A DNA stretch of 53,460 nucleotides. It comes from Rhodopirellula europaea 6C. GTDB lineage: Bacteria; Planctomycetota; Planctomycetia; Pirellulales; Pirellulaceae. Shown here piece by piece: positions 43,091-51,794 of the stretch (the stretch's first letter is position 1; each line of letters starts with the position of its first letter). Made by a program: the position numbers and the translations under genes. Under the pieces are notes generated by a model. The model searched no databases, had not been told where the DNA came from, and worked only from the letters and a program-made list of their open reading frames with translations. The stretch lies in the NCBI RefSeq assembly GCF_000338295.1, contig NZ_ANMO01000040.1, forward strand, positions 1-53,460. Direction: 5' to 3'.

Positions 43091-46000
43091 GTGGCTGAGG
43101 ACGCTTCCACCGAAGCGACTTCGCTGCCTGGTTCCGCTGGTGTTAGTGGATCGGATGCAGGGATTTCCCAGGACGCCGCCTCGCAGTTGTCGGGCGGCAC
43201 CTACGAAGTCCTTCGCAACCGGCTTCGCACCGCCGCCGGCGATCTTCGCGATCGACTCGCCAAGCTGAACGAAGACCGCGGCGAAGTCTTCGGGAACATC
43301 GAAACGCGATTGATTGCGACGCAGCGGGTCTCGACCGAACACAACTGCGTCCCACGAGACATTGTCTCGATTGGTGACGAGTTCCTGTTTGGATACAACG
43401 TTCAGTTCGGATTGAAAACCGAAATCGAACTGGCCGACGTGTTCTCGATCTACCGCATGGAATCCACCGAGTTCCATGAACGACCGCTCGAGCGAATCAT
43501 GGACGATCGCTTCGTCAGTGATTTTCACGAGCTGTACCGGTTCTACAAAGACACCACGTTCCTGCGGTTCTTTGTGTCCGGCCCGATCTTGCACATGGTG
43601 TTCCAAGTCGGCAAAACCGCTCGCGATATCAAATCGTTCAAATGGCGTCGCAGCCCCGAAGGCCTGCAATACGTCGACAATCGCAGCGACCACGAAGTCC
43701 GCTTGCCCGACCAGCATGAATTTCGCTGGCAGAGAACCACGCGGGACATGCATCACTACGGTGAGCACCCGCATATCTCCATCGATGACCGCGTGTTCGT
43801 CGAAACGGTCGGTGGTGACCTGACGATCAAAGTCGAAAACAACACCAGCGTCGGCGAAGGCATCTACGCCGAACCGGTCGACAACTTCGACCAAAAACTC
43901 GACGACGCGGAGATTCATTACGCAATCGTCGGTCACTTGGTCTTGCTCAAGATCAAACCGTATCAAGAGAACCAATTTCGCTACATCATCTTCAACGGCA
44001 AGATCAACCAAGCGATCCGTTTGGACGAGATCCAGCACGCCTGCGTGATGCTGCCTGGCGACCAAGGTCTGATCTTCCCCGGCGGTTATTACTTGCAATC
44101 CGGCGAGTTCAAACGCTTTGACCACGGACTGGTCGACATGCGTTACGAGCGAACAATCAACTCGCCCAATGGCGAAGACAGCTTGTATCTATTTTCCCAC
44201 GTAGAAGACGGAACGTACATCCAACTACGCTACAACCAAATCCGCCAATCGGTCGATACGCCGCTCGTGTGCCACGGTCAAACGTTCTTCGAAGCCGGCG
44301 AAATGGTCTGTTTCAAAGGCCAAGACACACCGCAAAAGCACCATGCGATTCAGTTGTGGCAAACGCCGTTCACCAGCGAAGACTACCTGCCCGAGAACCA
44401 GACCGATTCGTTGCTGTTCAAGATCGGCAACAAAGATCTGGTTCGCGGGATGGCCGAATGCAGCGAACTGCTGCAACTGATCGAGAAGGACGACAGCTAC
44501 AACGATTTGTACATCGACCTGTCCAAGAAGTCCGGCGATGTCCTCGACAGCTACTTCTGGATCGACAACGAAGAGACACATCACCTCGCTGAACCACTTC
44601 GCAAAATTCGCGAAACGGCGGGAGCGGCGATCGAAGAATACGAGAAAGTCGTTCGTGTTCGCGAAGCCACGGCCAAGCAAACTCGCCAGGTCCAATCGGA
44701 CACGAACACGACGCTGAAAGAGATCGAGCGTTCGCGGTTCACTTCGATCGACCAGTTCGTCGCTTCGCTGGCGCAACTGCGAGTCCAGAGAGGTCGTGCG
44801 ATCGCTCTGCGAGAACTTCGGTTCGTCGACCTTTCCGTCGTGGAAGAGTTGGAATCGGTCACCGCCGAGCAATCAGATCGTCTCAGCCGTCGCTGCGTCG
44901 AATTCCTGCTCGGCGAAGATGCCCTGCAACCTTATCGCGACCGAGTTGCCGAAGCCGAAAACCGCGTTCCCGAAATCAAAGGCGTCGCTCAAGCCAAGGA
45001 ACTCGAGTCGGAGATCGACCAAACCGCTGCCGATTTGGAATTGCTGACCGAAACAGTGAGCAACCTGCAGATCGACGACGCGACTCAGCGGACGACCATC
45101 ATCGATGCGATCGGCGACGTCTTCGCGACCGTCAATCGCGTTCGCAGTGCGCTGAAAAATCGCAAGCAAGAACTGATCGGCGTCGAAGGCCGAGCCGAAT
45201 TTGCATCGCAGTTGAAACTGCTCGAACAAACCACCACCGGATACCTCGACGTCTGCGACACGCCCGCTCGCTGCGACGAGTACCTGACGAAAGTCATGGT
45301 GCAACTCGAAGAACTCGAAGGTCGCTTCGCCGAATTCGACGAGTTCATCGAAACGCTCGCCTCTCGTCGGGAAGACGTTTACGGCGCTTTCGAATCGCGA
45401 AAAGTTGCGTTGGTTGAAAAACGCAATCGACGAGCCGAGGCTCTCAGTTCCGCCGCCGAACGGATCCTCAGCGGGATCCAGCATCGCGTTTCGAACATGG
45501 AATCGATCGACCAAATCGCAGCGTACTTCGCTGGCGACTTGATGGTCGGCAAGATCCGTAGCCTGATCGAAGAGCTCGATGAACTCGGCGATGCCGTTCG
45601 CGTCGGTGATTTACAAAGCCGCCTCAAAACACTTCGCGAAGACGCGCTGCGAGGCCTCAAAGATCGCCAAGATCTCTACGAAGACGGTGGCGATGTCATC
45701 CGACTGGGCGAACGAAAATTCGCGGTCAACACTCAGCCTCTGGACCTGACGACGGTCCTGCGAAGCGACGAACTGTGCCTGCACCTGACTGGCACGCAGT
45801 ACTTCGATCCCATCGACGACGAGCGACTGATCGCCGCCCGCGACATTTGGAATCAATCGCTGATCAGCGAGAACTCCGACGTCTACCGAGCCGAATTCCT
45901 CGCGATGGACTTGTTCGAATCCGGGCAAGCGGAATCGATTCAAGAGTTGGAAACGTTGAATGCGGCTTGGGTCGCCGAACGCATGGCCGGCCGTTTCGAT

Positions 46001-48445
46001 GAAGGCTATGCCAAAGGGGTTCACGATGTCGACACCGCGATCATCTTGCGAGGTTTGATTGACCTAGATCGGTCCATTGGGCTGCTGCGTCACGCTCCAT
46101 CACTTCGCACCGCATCCCAGCTTTGGTGGCAATGCTTCCTCGACACCAAACAACGCACCAAAATGAAGAATTGGATCGCGGGCTTTGCCAAGCTCGCGAT
46201 GGCGTTCCCTCAAGCTCAACCTGCCGTCGAATTCCGTCAACACTTGACTGAACTAGCTGCCGAACATCAATCCGAATGGATTGGACTGTTCGAAAAAGTG
46301 ATCACGCCGGAACGGATCGCAGACTACCTGTTTGAACAACTGACGAGTACCCCCGACAAGGTCGCCATCAGCGGCCATGCAAACACGTTGCACGATGACT
46401 TCCTTCGCTCGCTTCCCGAGTCGGATCAAAAACGCTGGGTCCTCGGCGGGCTGAAACCCAACACAGCCTCTCCGGTTCACACCTTCGTGCTGGCTCGCAA
46501 CTGGGCCGACGCGTTTCTCAACAAACGGGCGAACGACGACAGCCATGAAACCGGTGACTCACCGCATTGGTACCGAGACGAATTGGCTTGGCTGATTTTC
46601 CAATCCGCCATGGATGCCAAAAAAACAACCACGACGGCTCGCCCCACCAACGAAGTCATCGACATCCCCGTCGCGAAACGCCTGAAGGGGTTGGTTGGCA
46701 GCCATGCCCGAATCGAACGTGGCGAGATGCCGCTGCACTATCACGAATACATCACGCGACTGCGTGGCTACCGCGAAAATATGGTGCCGCGATTCCGCTC
46801 GCTTCACCAAGCCAAAACCGAGTGCGTCGAGTCCGCTCGCGAATCGATGCGTTTGGATGAATTCAAACCTCGCGTCCTCAGCAGTTTCGTTCGCAACCGA
46901 TTGCTCGACGAAGTTTACCTGCCGCTGATCGGCGACAACCTCGCCAAACAAATGGGCACGGTCGGCGAAGACAAACGCACCGACCGAATGGGATTGCTGC
47001 TGCTGATCTCGCCTCCCGGCTACGGCAAAACGACGTTGATGGAATACATCGCCAGCCGACTGGGTCTGGTGTTCATGAAAATCAACGGCCCCGCGATCGG
47101 GCACGGTGTGACGTCGTTGGATCCAGCGGAAGCCCCCAATGCCGCGGCCCGCGAAGAAGTCATGCGTTTGAACTTGGCGCTCGAGATGGGCGACAACGTG
47201 ATGTTGTACCTGGATGACATCCAACACACGCACCCGGAATTGCTGCAGAAGTTCATCTCCTTGTGCGATGCCACTCGAAAAATCGAAGGGGTTCGAAACG
47301 GAAAGACGCGAACGTACGACCTGCGTGGCCGGCGAGTTGCGGTGGTCATGGCGGGCAACCCGTACACCGAATCGGGCGATCGTTTTCAAATCCCCGACAT
47401 GCTTTCCAACCGCGCCGACGTCTACAACTTGGGCGAGATCATCGGCGAATCGGCCGATGCGTTCGAGATGAGTTACCTCGAGAACTGCTTGACCAGCAAC
47501 GTGACCTTGGCACCGCTTTCCAACGCGTCGCCATCGGACGCTCGAGCGATCATCGCCGCGGCGGGACGGGATTCTGTCGAAGGCATCGAACTGGAAGCCA
47601 ATTTCAGCTTGGACCAAATTCGGGACATGTTCGAAGTCACCCGCAAATTACTGCGAGTCCGCGATGTCGTGCTGCGAGTCAACCGCGCCTACATCCGCTC
47701 GGCCGCCCAAGCCGACGAGTACCGGACCGAGCCGCCGTTCAAGCTGCAGGGCAGTTATCGGAACATGAACCGGATCGCCGAACGGGTCGCTCCGGTGATG
47801 AACGATGCCGAACTGCAATCGCTGATCATCAGCAACTACGAACAAGACGCTCAAACGCTGACGACGGACAACGAAGCCAACGTCCTGAAGTTCAAAGAAC
47901 TGATGGGCATCCTGACGCCGGAAGAGAAACAACGTTGGGACGCGATCAAGTACGCGTTTGTGGAAAGCGTCCGGATGGCGGGCATGGACGGCGAAGATCA
48001 GGCCGCTCAAGTCCTCCGGCAACTCGCATCGATGCGAGATGGTCTGGAATCGATCCGGCAAGTCATCGCCAAAGCCATCGCGATGGAAGATCACTCGGCG
48101 GAAGAACGCATGGATTCGCGGGTCGACACGCTGCGACAGACGTTGCTGTCGATGGGCGAATTGATGTCGGGCCGTTTGGAATCCACCGCGAATCAGCTCG
48201 AAGCGATTTCTCGGCAACAAGCCGCCTCACCGCCCGACCAAAAGATCCTGGTTCAACACAAAGTCCCACGCGTGATCGCGGAATTGGTCAAAGGCCAATT
48301 CCACCTGATGCAAGAATGGATGCGTCCGCTGCTGGAAGAATCAATCGACAACAGTCGCGACCTGGGCCGCTTGAAGCAGCAAATGGACCTGATGCTGAAG
48401 ACTTTTCGCGATGTGGAAGATTCGTTCCAACCACCCGGTGAATGA
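43091..48445 (+). CDS. Giant AAA+ ATPase of the flotillin cluster (1784 aa)
   Basis: The start is GTG 43091, two bases after the flotillin stop. Residues about 50-480 are an alpha/beta region with a beta-rich core (VSIGDEFLFGYNVQFGLKTE; TINSPNGEDSLYLFSHVEDG). Residues about 490-900 alternate coiled coils with short linkers. A helical region follows to about 1250. The AAA+ core has Walker A P1308-P-G-Y-G-K-T1314, Walker B MLYLDD (Asp1375-Asp1376) and VAVVMAGNPYTESGDRF as sensor 1. A last coiled coil (about 1660-1780) closes the protein. Relatives in actinobacteria are often annotated as DNA repair ATPases, a label without clear support here. Its tight coupling to flotillin suggests a membrane-scaffold-linked remodelling machine. 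Confidence 0.9.
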   Translation: MAEDASTEATSLPGSAGVSGSDAGISQDAASQLSGGTYEVLRNRLRTAAGDLRDRLAKLNEDRGEVFGNIETRLIATQRVSTEHNCVPRDIVSIGDEFLFGYNVQFGLKTEIELADVFSIYRMESTEFHERPLERIMDDRFVSDFHELYRFYKDTTFLRFFVSGPILHMVFQVGKTARDIKSFKWRRSPEGLQYVDNRSDHEVRLPDQHEFRWQRTTRDMHHYGEHPHISIDDRVFVETVGGDLTIKVENNTSVGEGIYAEPVDNFDQKLDDAEIHYAIVGHLVLLKIKPYQENQFRYIIFNGKINQAIRLDEIQHACVMLPGDQGLIFPGGYYLQSGEFKRFDHGLVDMRYERTINSPNGEDSLYLFSHVEDGTYIQLRYNQIRQSVDTPLVCHGQTFFEAGEMVCFKGQDTPQKHHAIQLWQTPFTSEDYLPENQTDSLLFKIGNKDLVRGMAECSELLQLIEKDDSYNDLYIDLSKKSGDVLDSYFWIDNEETHHLAEPLRKIRETAGAAIEEYEKVVRVREATAKQTRQVQSDTNTTLKEIERSRFTSIDQFVASLAQLRVQRGRAIALRELRFVDLSVVEELESVTAEQSDRLSRRCVEFLLGEDALQPYRDRVAEAENRVPEIKGVAQAKELESEIDQTAADLELLTETVSNLQIDDATQRTTIIDAIGDVFATVNRVRSALKNRKQELIGVEGRAEFASQLKLLEQTTTGYLDVCDTPARCDEYLTKVMVQLEELEGRFAEFDEFIETLASRREDVYGAFESRKVALVEKRNRRAEALSSAAERILSGIQHRVSNMESIDQIAAYFAGDLMVGKIRSLIEELDELGDAVRVGDLQSRLKTLREDALRGLKDRQDLYEDGGDVIRLGERKFAVNTQPLDLTTVLRSDELCLHLTGTQYFDPIDDERLIAARDIWNQSLISENSDVYRAEFLAMDLFESGQAESIQELETLNAAWVAERMAGRFDEGYAKGVHDVDTAIILRGLIDLDRSIGLLRHAPSLRTASQLWWQCFLDTKQRTKMKNWIAGFAKLAMAFPQAQPAVEFRQHLTELAAEHQSEWIGLFEKVITPERIADYLFEQLTSTPDKVAISGHANTLHDDFLRSLPESDQKRWVLGGLKPNTASPVHTFVLARNWADAFLNKRANDDSHETGDSPHWYRDELAWLIFQSAMDAKKTTTTARPTNEVIDIPVAKRLKGLVGSHARIERGEMPLHYHEYITRLRGYRENMVPRFRSLHQAKTECVESARESMRLDEFKPRVLSSFVRNRLLDEVYLPLIGDNLAKQMGTVGEDKRTDRMGLLLLISPPGYGKTTLMEYIASRLGLVFMKINGPAIGHGVTSLDPAEAPNAAAREEVMRLNLALEMGDNVMLYLDDIQHTHPELLQKFISLCDATRKIEGVRNGKTRTYDLRGRRVAVVMAGNPYTESGDRFQIPDMLSNRADVYNLGEIIGESADAFEMSYLENCLTSNVTLAPLSNASPSDARAIIAAAGRDSVEGIELEANFSLDQIRDMFEVTRKLLRVRDVVLRVNRAYIRSAAQADEYRTEPPFKLQGSYRNMNRIAERVAPVMNDAELQSLIISNYEQDAQTLTTDNEANVLKFKELMGILTPEEKQRWDAIKYAFVESVRMAGMDGEDQAAQVLRQLASMRDGLESIRQVIAKAIAMEDHSAEERMDSRVDTLRQTLLSMGELMSGRLESTANQLEAISRQQAASPPDQKILVQHKVPRVIAELVKGQFHLMQEWMRPLLEESIDNSRDLGRLKQQMDLMLKTFRDVEDSFQPPGE

Positions 48446-48448
48446 GCC

Positions 48449-48502
48449 GGGCGGTCACGTGAAATGACCGGCCCCGGGGATCTTGTCATTCCGCCGGAAT
48501 GA
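48449..48502 (+). terminator. Two tandem hairpins after the giant ATPase gene
   Basis: gggcggtca (48449-48457) pairs with tgaccggccc (48465-48474) around a 7-base loop with one bulge. Then tcattcc-gcc-ggaatga (48486-48502) forms a perfect 7-bp stem. Neither is followed by a T-run, so a factor-independent terminator is possible but not certain. Confidence 0.35.
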
Positions 48503-48518
48503 ATCAGACTTCTGCGTC

Positions 48519-49601
48519 ATGAATCCCAACGCGTTCCATCCGAAGATCTTGCCTGCCACGCCGGAATCGATCCGGCTTGCCAGCCAAGCCTTGCGCGATG
48601 GAAAGCTGATCGGATTGCCCACCGAAACCGTCTACGGCTTGGCCGCGCGAGGCGACCAGCCCGATTCGGTCGCGAAAATTTTCGCGGCGAAACAACGGCC
48701 TTCGACCAACCCGCTGATTTTGCACGTGGGCGATCCCGACGCAGTTCATCCGTTGGTCGCGATGGATTCAGACATCACGCGGCGACGTTTCGAAGCCGCG
48801 TCCTCCTTGTGGCCTGGACCACTGACATTGGTTCTGCCGCGATCCGAGTCGGTGCTGGACTGCGTCACCGCGGGAGGCAACACCGTGGCCGTGCGTGTTC
48901 CCGCTCACCCGGTCGCGTTGCAATTGCTGCGCGAAGTTTCGCTTCCGATCGCTGCCCCAAGCGCCAACGTATCGAACTACATCAGCCCGACTCGTCCCGA
49001 ACATGTGATCGATGGCTTGGCAGACTCGGTCGAGTGGGTGCTCGATGGTGGCATCTGCGACGTCGGTCTTGAGTCCACCGTGCTTTCGATTGCCGATCCA
49101 AACGCTCCGCCAACGATCCTTCGCGAAGGCGTGCTGTCGGCGACGAAACTCGAAAGCGTATTCGGAGAAACCGTGTTGTCAGCCGCGATCGACAACATGG
49201 AATTGACGAAGCCCCCATCCGACGCACCTGCAGCTTCACCGGGATTGCATCGCAGACACTATTCGCCTCGAACGCCTTTGCGTTTGGTTCGCGAGTCAGA
49301 TCATGCTTCATCTGCAAACAGCGACCTTCGCGTCCTTCGAATTCGGCTTCGTGGACCATCCAGCTCCTTGCCCGGCTACGCAGACGTTTGGAGTTTGTCG
49401 GCGGAAGGCGATCCGCTCGAAATTGCCAACCGGTTGTACGAGACACTGCGACGGGCGGACTCAGGGCAGTTCGACCAGATTGAAATCGATCAGATGAACG
49501 TCGAAGATTGGAGTGAATCAGGGAACGCCAACCTGATCGCCGCGATTTCAGATCGCTTGCATCGTGCATCCAACCAAGACGACGCACCGCTTGGACGCTG
49601 A
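48519..49601 (+). CDS. Threonylcarbamoyl-AMP synthase (Sua5 type)
   Basis: A 360-aa cytoplasmic enzyme that makes threonylcarbamoyl-AMP from threonine, bicarbonate and ATP for the t6A modification of tRNAs that read ANN codons. The start is ATG 48519; the upstream TTG extension is not protein-like. The YrdC domain (about 15-215) shows GLPTETVYGLAARG, KIFAAKQRPSTNPLILHV, LWPGPLTLVLPRS, VAVRVPAHPVALQLL, PIAAPSANVSNYISPT and GLESTVLSI. The linker PAASPGLHRRHYSPRTPLRL introduces the C-terminal Sua5 domain, so it is the longer Sua5 form and not a short TsaC. The neighbours are unrelated. Confidence 0.95.
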   Translation: MNPNAFHPKILPATPESIRLASQALRDGKLIGLPTETVYGLAARGDQPDSVAKIFAAKQRPSTNPLILHVGDPDAVHPLVAMDSDITRRRFEAASSLWPGPLTLVLPRSESVLDCVTAGGNTVAVRVPAHPVALQLLREVSLPIAAPSANVSNYISPTRPEHVIDGLADSVEWVLDGGICDVGLESTVLSIADPNAPPTILREGVLSATKLESVFGETVLSAAIDNMELTKPPSDAPAASPGLHRRHYSPRTPLRLVRESDHASSANSDLRVLRIRLRGPSSSLPGYADVWSLSAEGDPLEIANRLYETLRRADSGQFDQIEIDQMNVEDWSESGNANLIAAISDRLHRASNQDDAPLGR

Positions 49602-49642
49602 CACCGCCGTTGCCGAAGACGAAGCTACCGCCACCAGCGAAA

Positions 49643-50671
49643 TCACTGCAATTGAGGGCGAGACGCATCCGGTTGAGCTGCGATGATTGGCGGCTGCGAG
49701 GGATGAATCGGCATGCCTCCCGGCTGAACCATTCCCGGTGGCGTTGCAAGCCAAGTCTCGACCTTCCACCCGGCATTGCGAGTGGCGGACGGATCCAACC
49801 GCATCGCTTGGGCCAACCAGGTTTGAGCGATCTCCGGCTGGCCAGTTTCGACCGCGATCGATGCCAACTGCAATCGTGATGTCGCGTCTTCCGGATTCTT
49901 CTGTGCCGATGCGATAAAGAACTGAACCGACTCTTCCGTCCGCCCCAATTCACGCATCGCGATTCCTCGAAGCAAATCCGCCGCTCCGGGCCGGATGGCT
50001 TCGTCAACGTCTCCGACAAGCTCGGTGTCGTCACGAAGTCGATCCAATGTTGCTAGCAATCGATCGTATCGTTTTTGTTGATGGTAGATTTCCGCCGTTC
50101 GCAATTGAACGTACGGATAATCCGGCTGCAGCGACAACGCTCGGTGGTATGCCGACAACGCTTCGTCTTTCTCGTTGCGAGCGACTTGGCAATCGCCCCA
50201 AAGTGCCCAAAGAGCGGCCCATTCGCGATCCGAGTCCAACGCGATCTGGCATTGGCGGGCCGCCTCGTCGACGCGGCCGACTTCCAAGTACATCCGCCCC
50301 AAACGCTGCATGTGCTTGGGATCACCCGCCGAAAGCTGGACCGCTTTTTCGAGGTGTGCAATCGCCTCTTCGCGATGTCCTTTTTGCCACAGCGATTCTG
50401 ACATGCCTCGGTGAGCTGCGTCGTTGACGTTGGATACGTCGAGCGCCTCGGTGAACAGCGTTTCCGCGACGGTCCAATCGCCTTGACGCATCGCTTTCGT
50501 GCCCTGACGGGACAGCCTTCGTGCAGCGATCGATTGCCGACTTTCGCCGAAACGACCGATGCCGCGACAACCCGTTGAGGTCGGAATCGACGTGAAACAC
50601 GTCAGCAGCAGGCCGAGTCGCAATGTCCGCTTCGCCCACCGGACGACCGCCTCGGACCGGAGCACACGCAT
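49643..50671 (-). CDS. TPR-repeat lipoprotein
   Basis: A 342-aa protein from ATG 50671; the frame runs upstream to 50788 but the extension is not protein-like. The signal sequence (LRLGLLLTCFTSIPTSTGC) ends in a lipobox-like STGC, so the mature protein is probably anchored by a lipidated Cys near residue 35. Seven or eight TPR units follow, for example EEAIAHLEKAVQLSAGDPKH, DEAARQCQIALDSDREWAAL and DEALSAYHRALSLQPDYPYV. The tail is Pro/Met/Gln-rich and disordered. TPR lipoproteins act as scaffolds in envelope assembly; no partner gene is adjacent. Confidence 0.87.
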   Translation of the reverse strand: MRVLRSEAVVRWAKRTLRLGLLLTCFTSIPTSTGCRGIGRFGESRQSIAARRLSRQGTKAMRQGDWTVAETLFTEALDVSNVNDAAHRGMSESLWQKGHREEAIAHLEKAVQLSAGDPKHMQRLGRMYLEVGRVDEAARQCQIALDSDREWAALWALWGDCQVARNEKDEALSAYHRALSLQPDYPYVQLRTAEIYHQQKRYDRLLATLDRLRDDTELVGDVDEAIRPGAADLLRGIAMRELGRTEESVQFFIASAQKNPEDATSRLQLASIAVETGQPEIAQTWLAQAMRLDPSATRNAGWKVETWLATPPGMVQPGGMPIHPSQPPIIAAQPDASRPQLQ

Positions 50672-51087
50672 CCATCGGTCGCATCGCTTTGGATGCCAAT
50701 CGGTTGGAAAACGCAACGGTTTCACGAGGTTGATTCCGGAAGAAAACAATCGGCACCGCACGACAAAGGTGGCACCACTCTCACGCATAGCAAATTCGCG
50801 GTCACCGGTGCCAGACAGCTCGACCAGACCGCATTCCGCCCAAGACCCCCATCTCTTCAGTCGGATCGTCGCCTGCCGGCAAGGTTTACCAGACCGGAAC
50901 AGGCATTTGGACCGGAATCAATTGCTTGACCGGACCGACCGTCACGACCGAATCGTCAGTGCAAACCGTCGCGGAATCAGCCGATCGTTCAGCAACAGCG
51001 AAGGTCATCTCACACGCATTGCGACGTGAGATCGGCTGCGTGATGGATCACACCAGAGCACGTCGAACGTGTTCGTCTCCAACCGGA
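50672..51087. other. Spacer of about 415 bases between divergent genes
   Basis: A reading frame continues upstream of the small protein at 51088 to a TTG at 50926 (with an ATG at 51043), but its translation is rich in Thr, Ser and Arg and lacks protein character, so I treat it as spacer. No repeat or regulator site was recognised. It should carry the divergent promoters of the TPR lipoprotein and the small-protein genes. Confidence 0.5.
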
Positions 51088-51267
51088 ATGCAATTGATGT
51101 TGCCTTATTCTCTCGCCGAATCAGAAGCTGAAGCTCCTGGAATGCTGCTGGAAGAGTTGGAACGCCGCCAAGACGATGTGCTTGCTCAGCTGGATGACCT
51201 GGAAGCCAAGCTCAACGAAGTGCTCAGCGGGTTGAAGATCGAACCGGACACGACTCCGCTGGACTGA
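51088..51267 (+). CDS. Small acidic helical protein of unknown function
   Basis: From ATG 51088 the protein is 59 aa, almost entirely one acidic amphipathic helix (MLLEELERRQDDVLAQLDDL then EAKLNEVLSGLKIE), which suggests a coiled-coil partner protein. Starts at 51043 (ATG) and 50926 (TTG) would give 74 or 113 aa; the sequence before 51088 does not look coding. I do not recognise the family. The gene lies about 140 bases before another small unknown protein on the same strand. Confidence 0.5.
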   Translation: MQLMLPYSLAESEAEAPGMLLEELERRQDDVLAQLDDLEAKLNEVLSGLKIEPDTTPLD

Positions 51268-51410
51268 TCCGTGTCGCAGTAACGACACTCTGCGGCGTCC
51301 AAAATCACCGCAGTTTCTCGGGCATGCTTTCGGGGCAATTGATTGCCAAACGCGAGAAGTTTTCCGCTGATTTTTTTGAGCCCCCTCGCGCCGGTAACGT
51401 ACGCTTCATT

Positions 51411-51743
51411 ATGAAGTGTCACGAACTCGCCGAGAAAGTTTCGCAGCTGCGACCTGAATTGTCGCCGTCGGACGTTGCGCGCCTTTGCTTGATGATTCTC
51501 AACCAAGAAGACAACCCTTCGCGCCTGGATGATCCGGCGATGTTGCAGTCGGTTTGGCAGAACGTCAGCTTCCGCTTTGAAGCTGCGACGGATCAACACG
51601 CGGCTGTTTCACACGAGCTGGACACGTTGCTCAACGATGGTCCGGTTGAATTCACTCCGGACCAATTGTGGACGTTGCTTCGCGCAGTCAAGGTCCAAGG
51701 CCAAATGCTGGATCTCTACACAAAAGACGTCTCTTTCGCGTAG
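51411..51743 (+). CDS. Small helical protein of unknown function
   Basis: From ATG 51411 the protein is 110 aa; ATG 51324 would add 29 residues of less convincing sequence. It is predicted all-helical, with CHELAEKVSQLRPELSPSDV at the start and TPDQLWTLLRAVKVQGQML near the end. No signal peptide, membrane segment or cysteine pair is present. I do not recognise the family. It is convergent with citrate synthase, with about 50 bases between stops. Confidence 0.6.
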   Translation: MKCHELAEKVSQLRPELSPSDVARLCLMILNQEDNPSRLDDPAMLQSVWQNVSFRFEAATDQHAAVSHELDTLLNDGPVEFTPDQLWTLLRAVKVQGQMLDLYTKDVSFA

Positions 51744-51794
51744 ACCGACCTGGCTTTCGCACCAACCGGGCAATCTTTCCGATCCGCTCGCTAA

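Noticed and set aside
42842-44125. A 427-aa antisense frame across the flotillin/ATPase junction
   Set aside because: It overlaps two convincing genes and shows no domain or signal features.
43091-48445. Calling the giant ATPase a DNA repair protein
   Set aside because: That name comes from automated annotation of relatives; nothing in the sequence or neighbourhood points to DNA repair.
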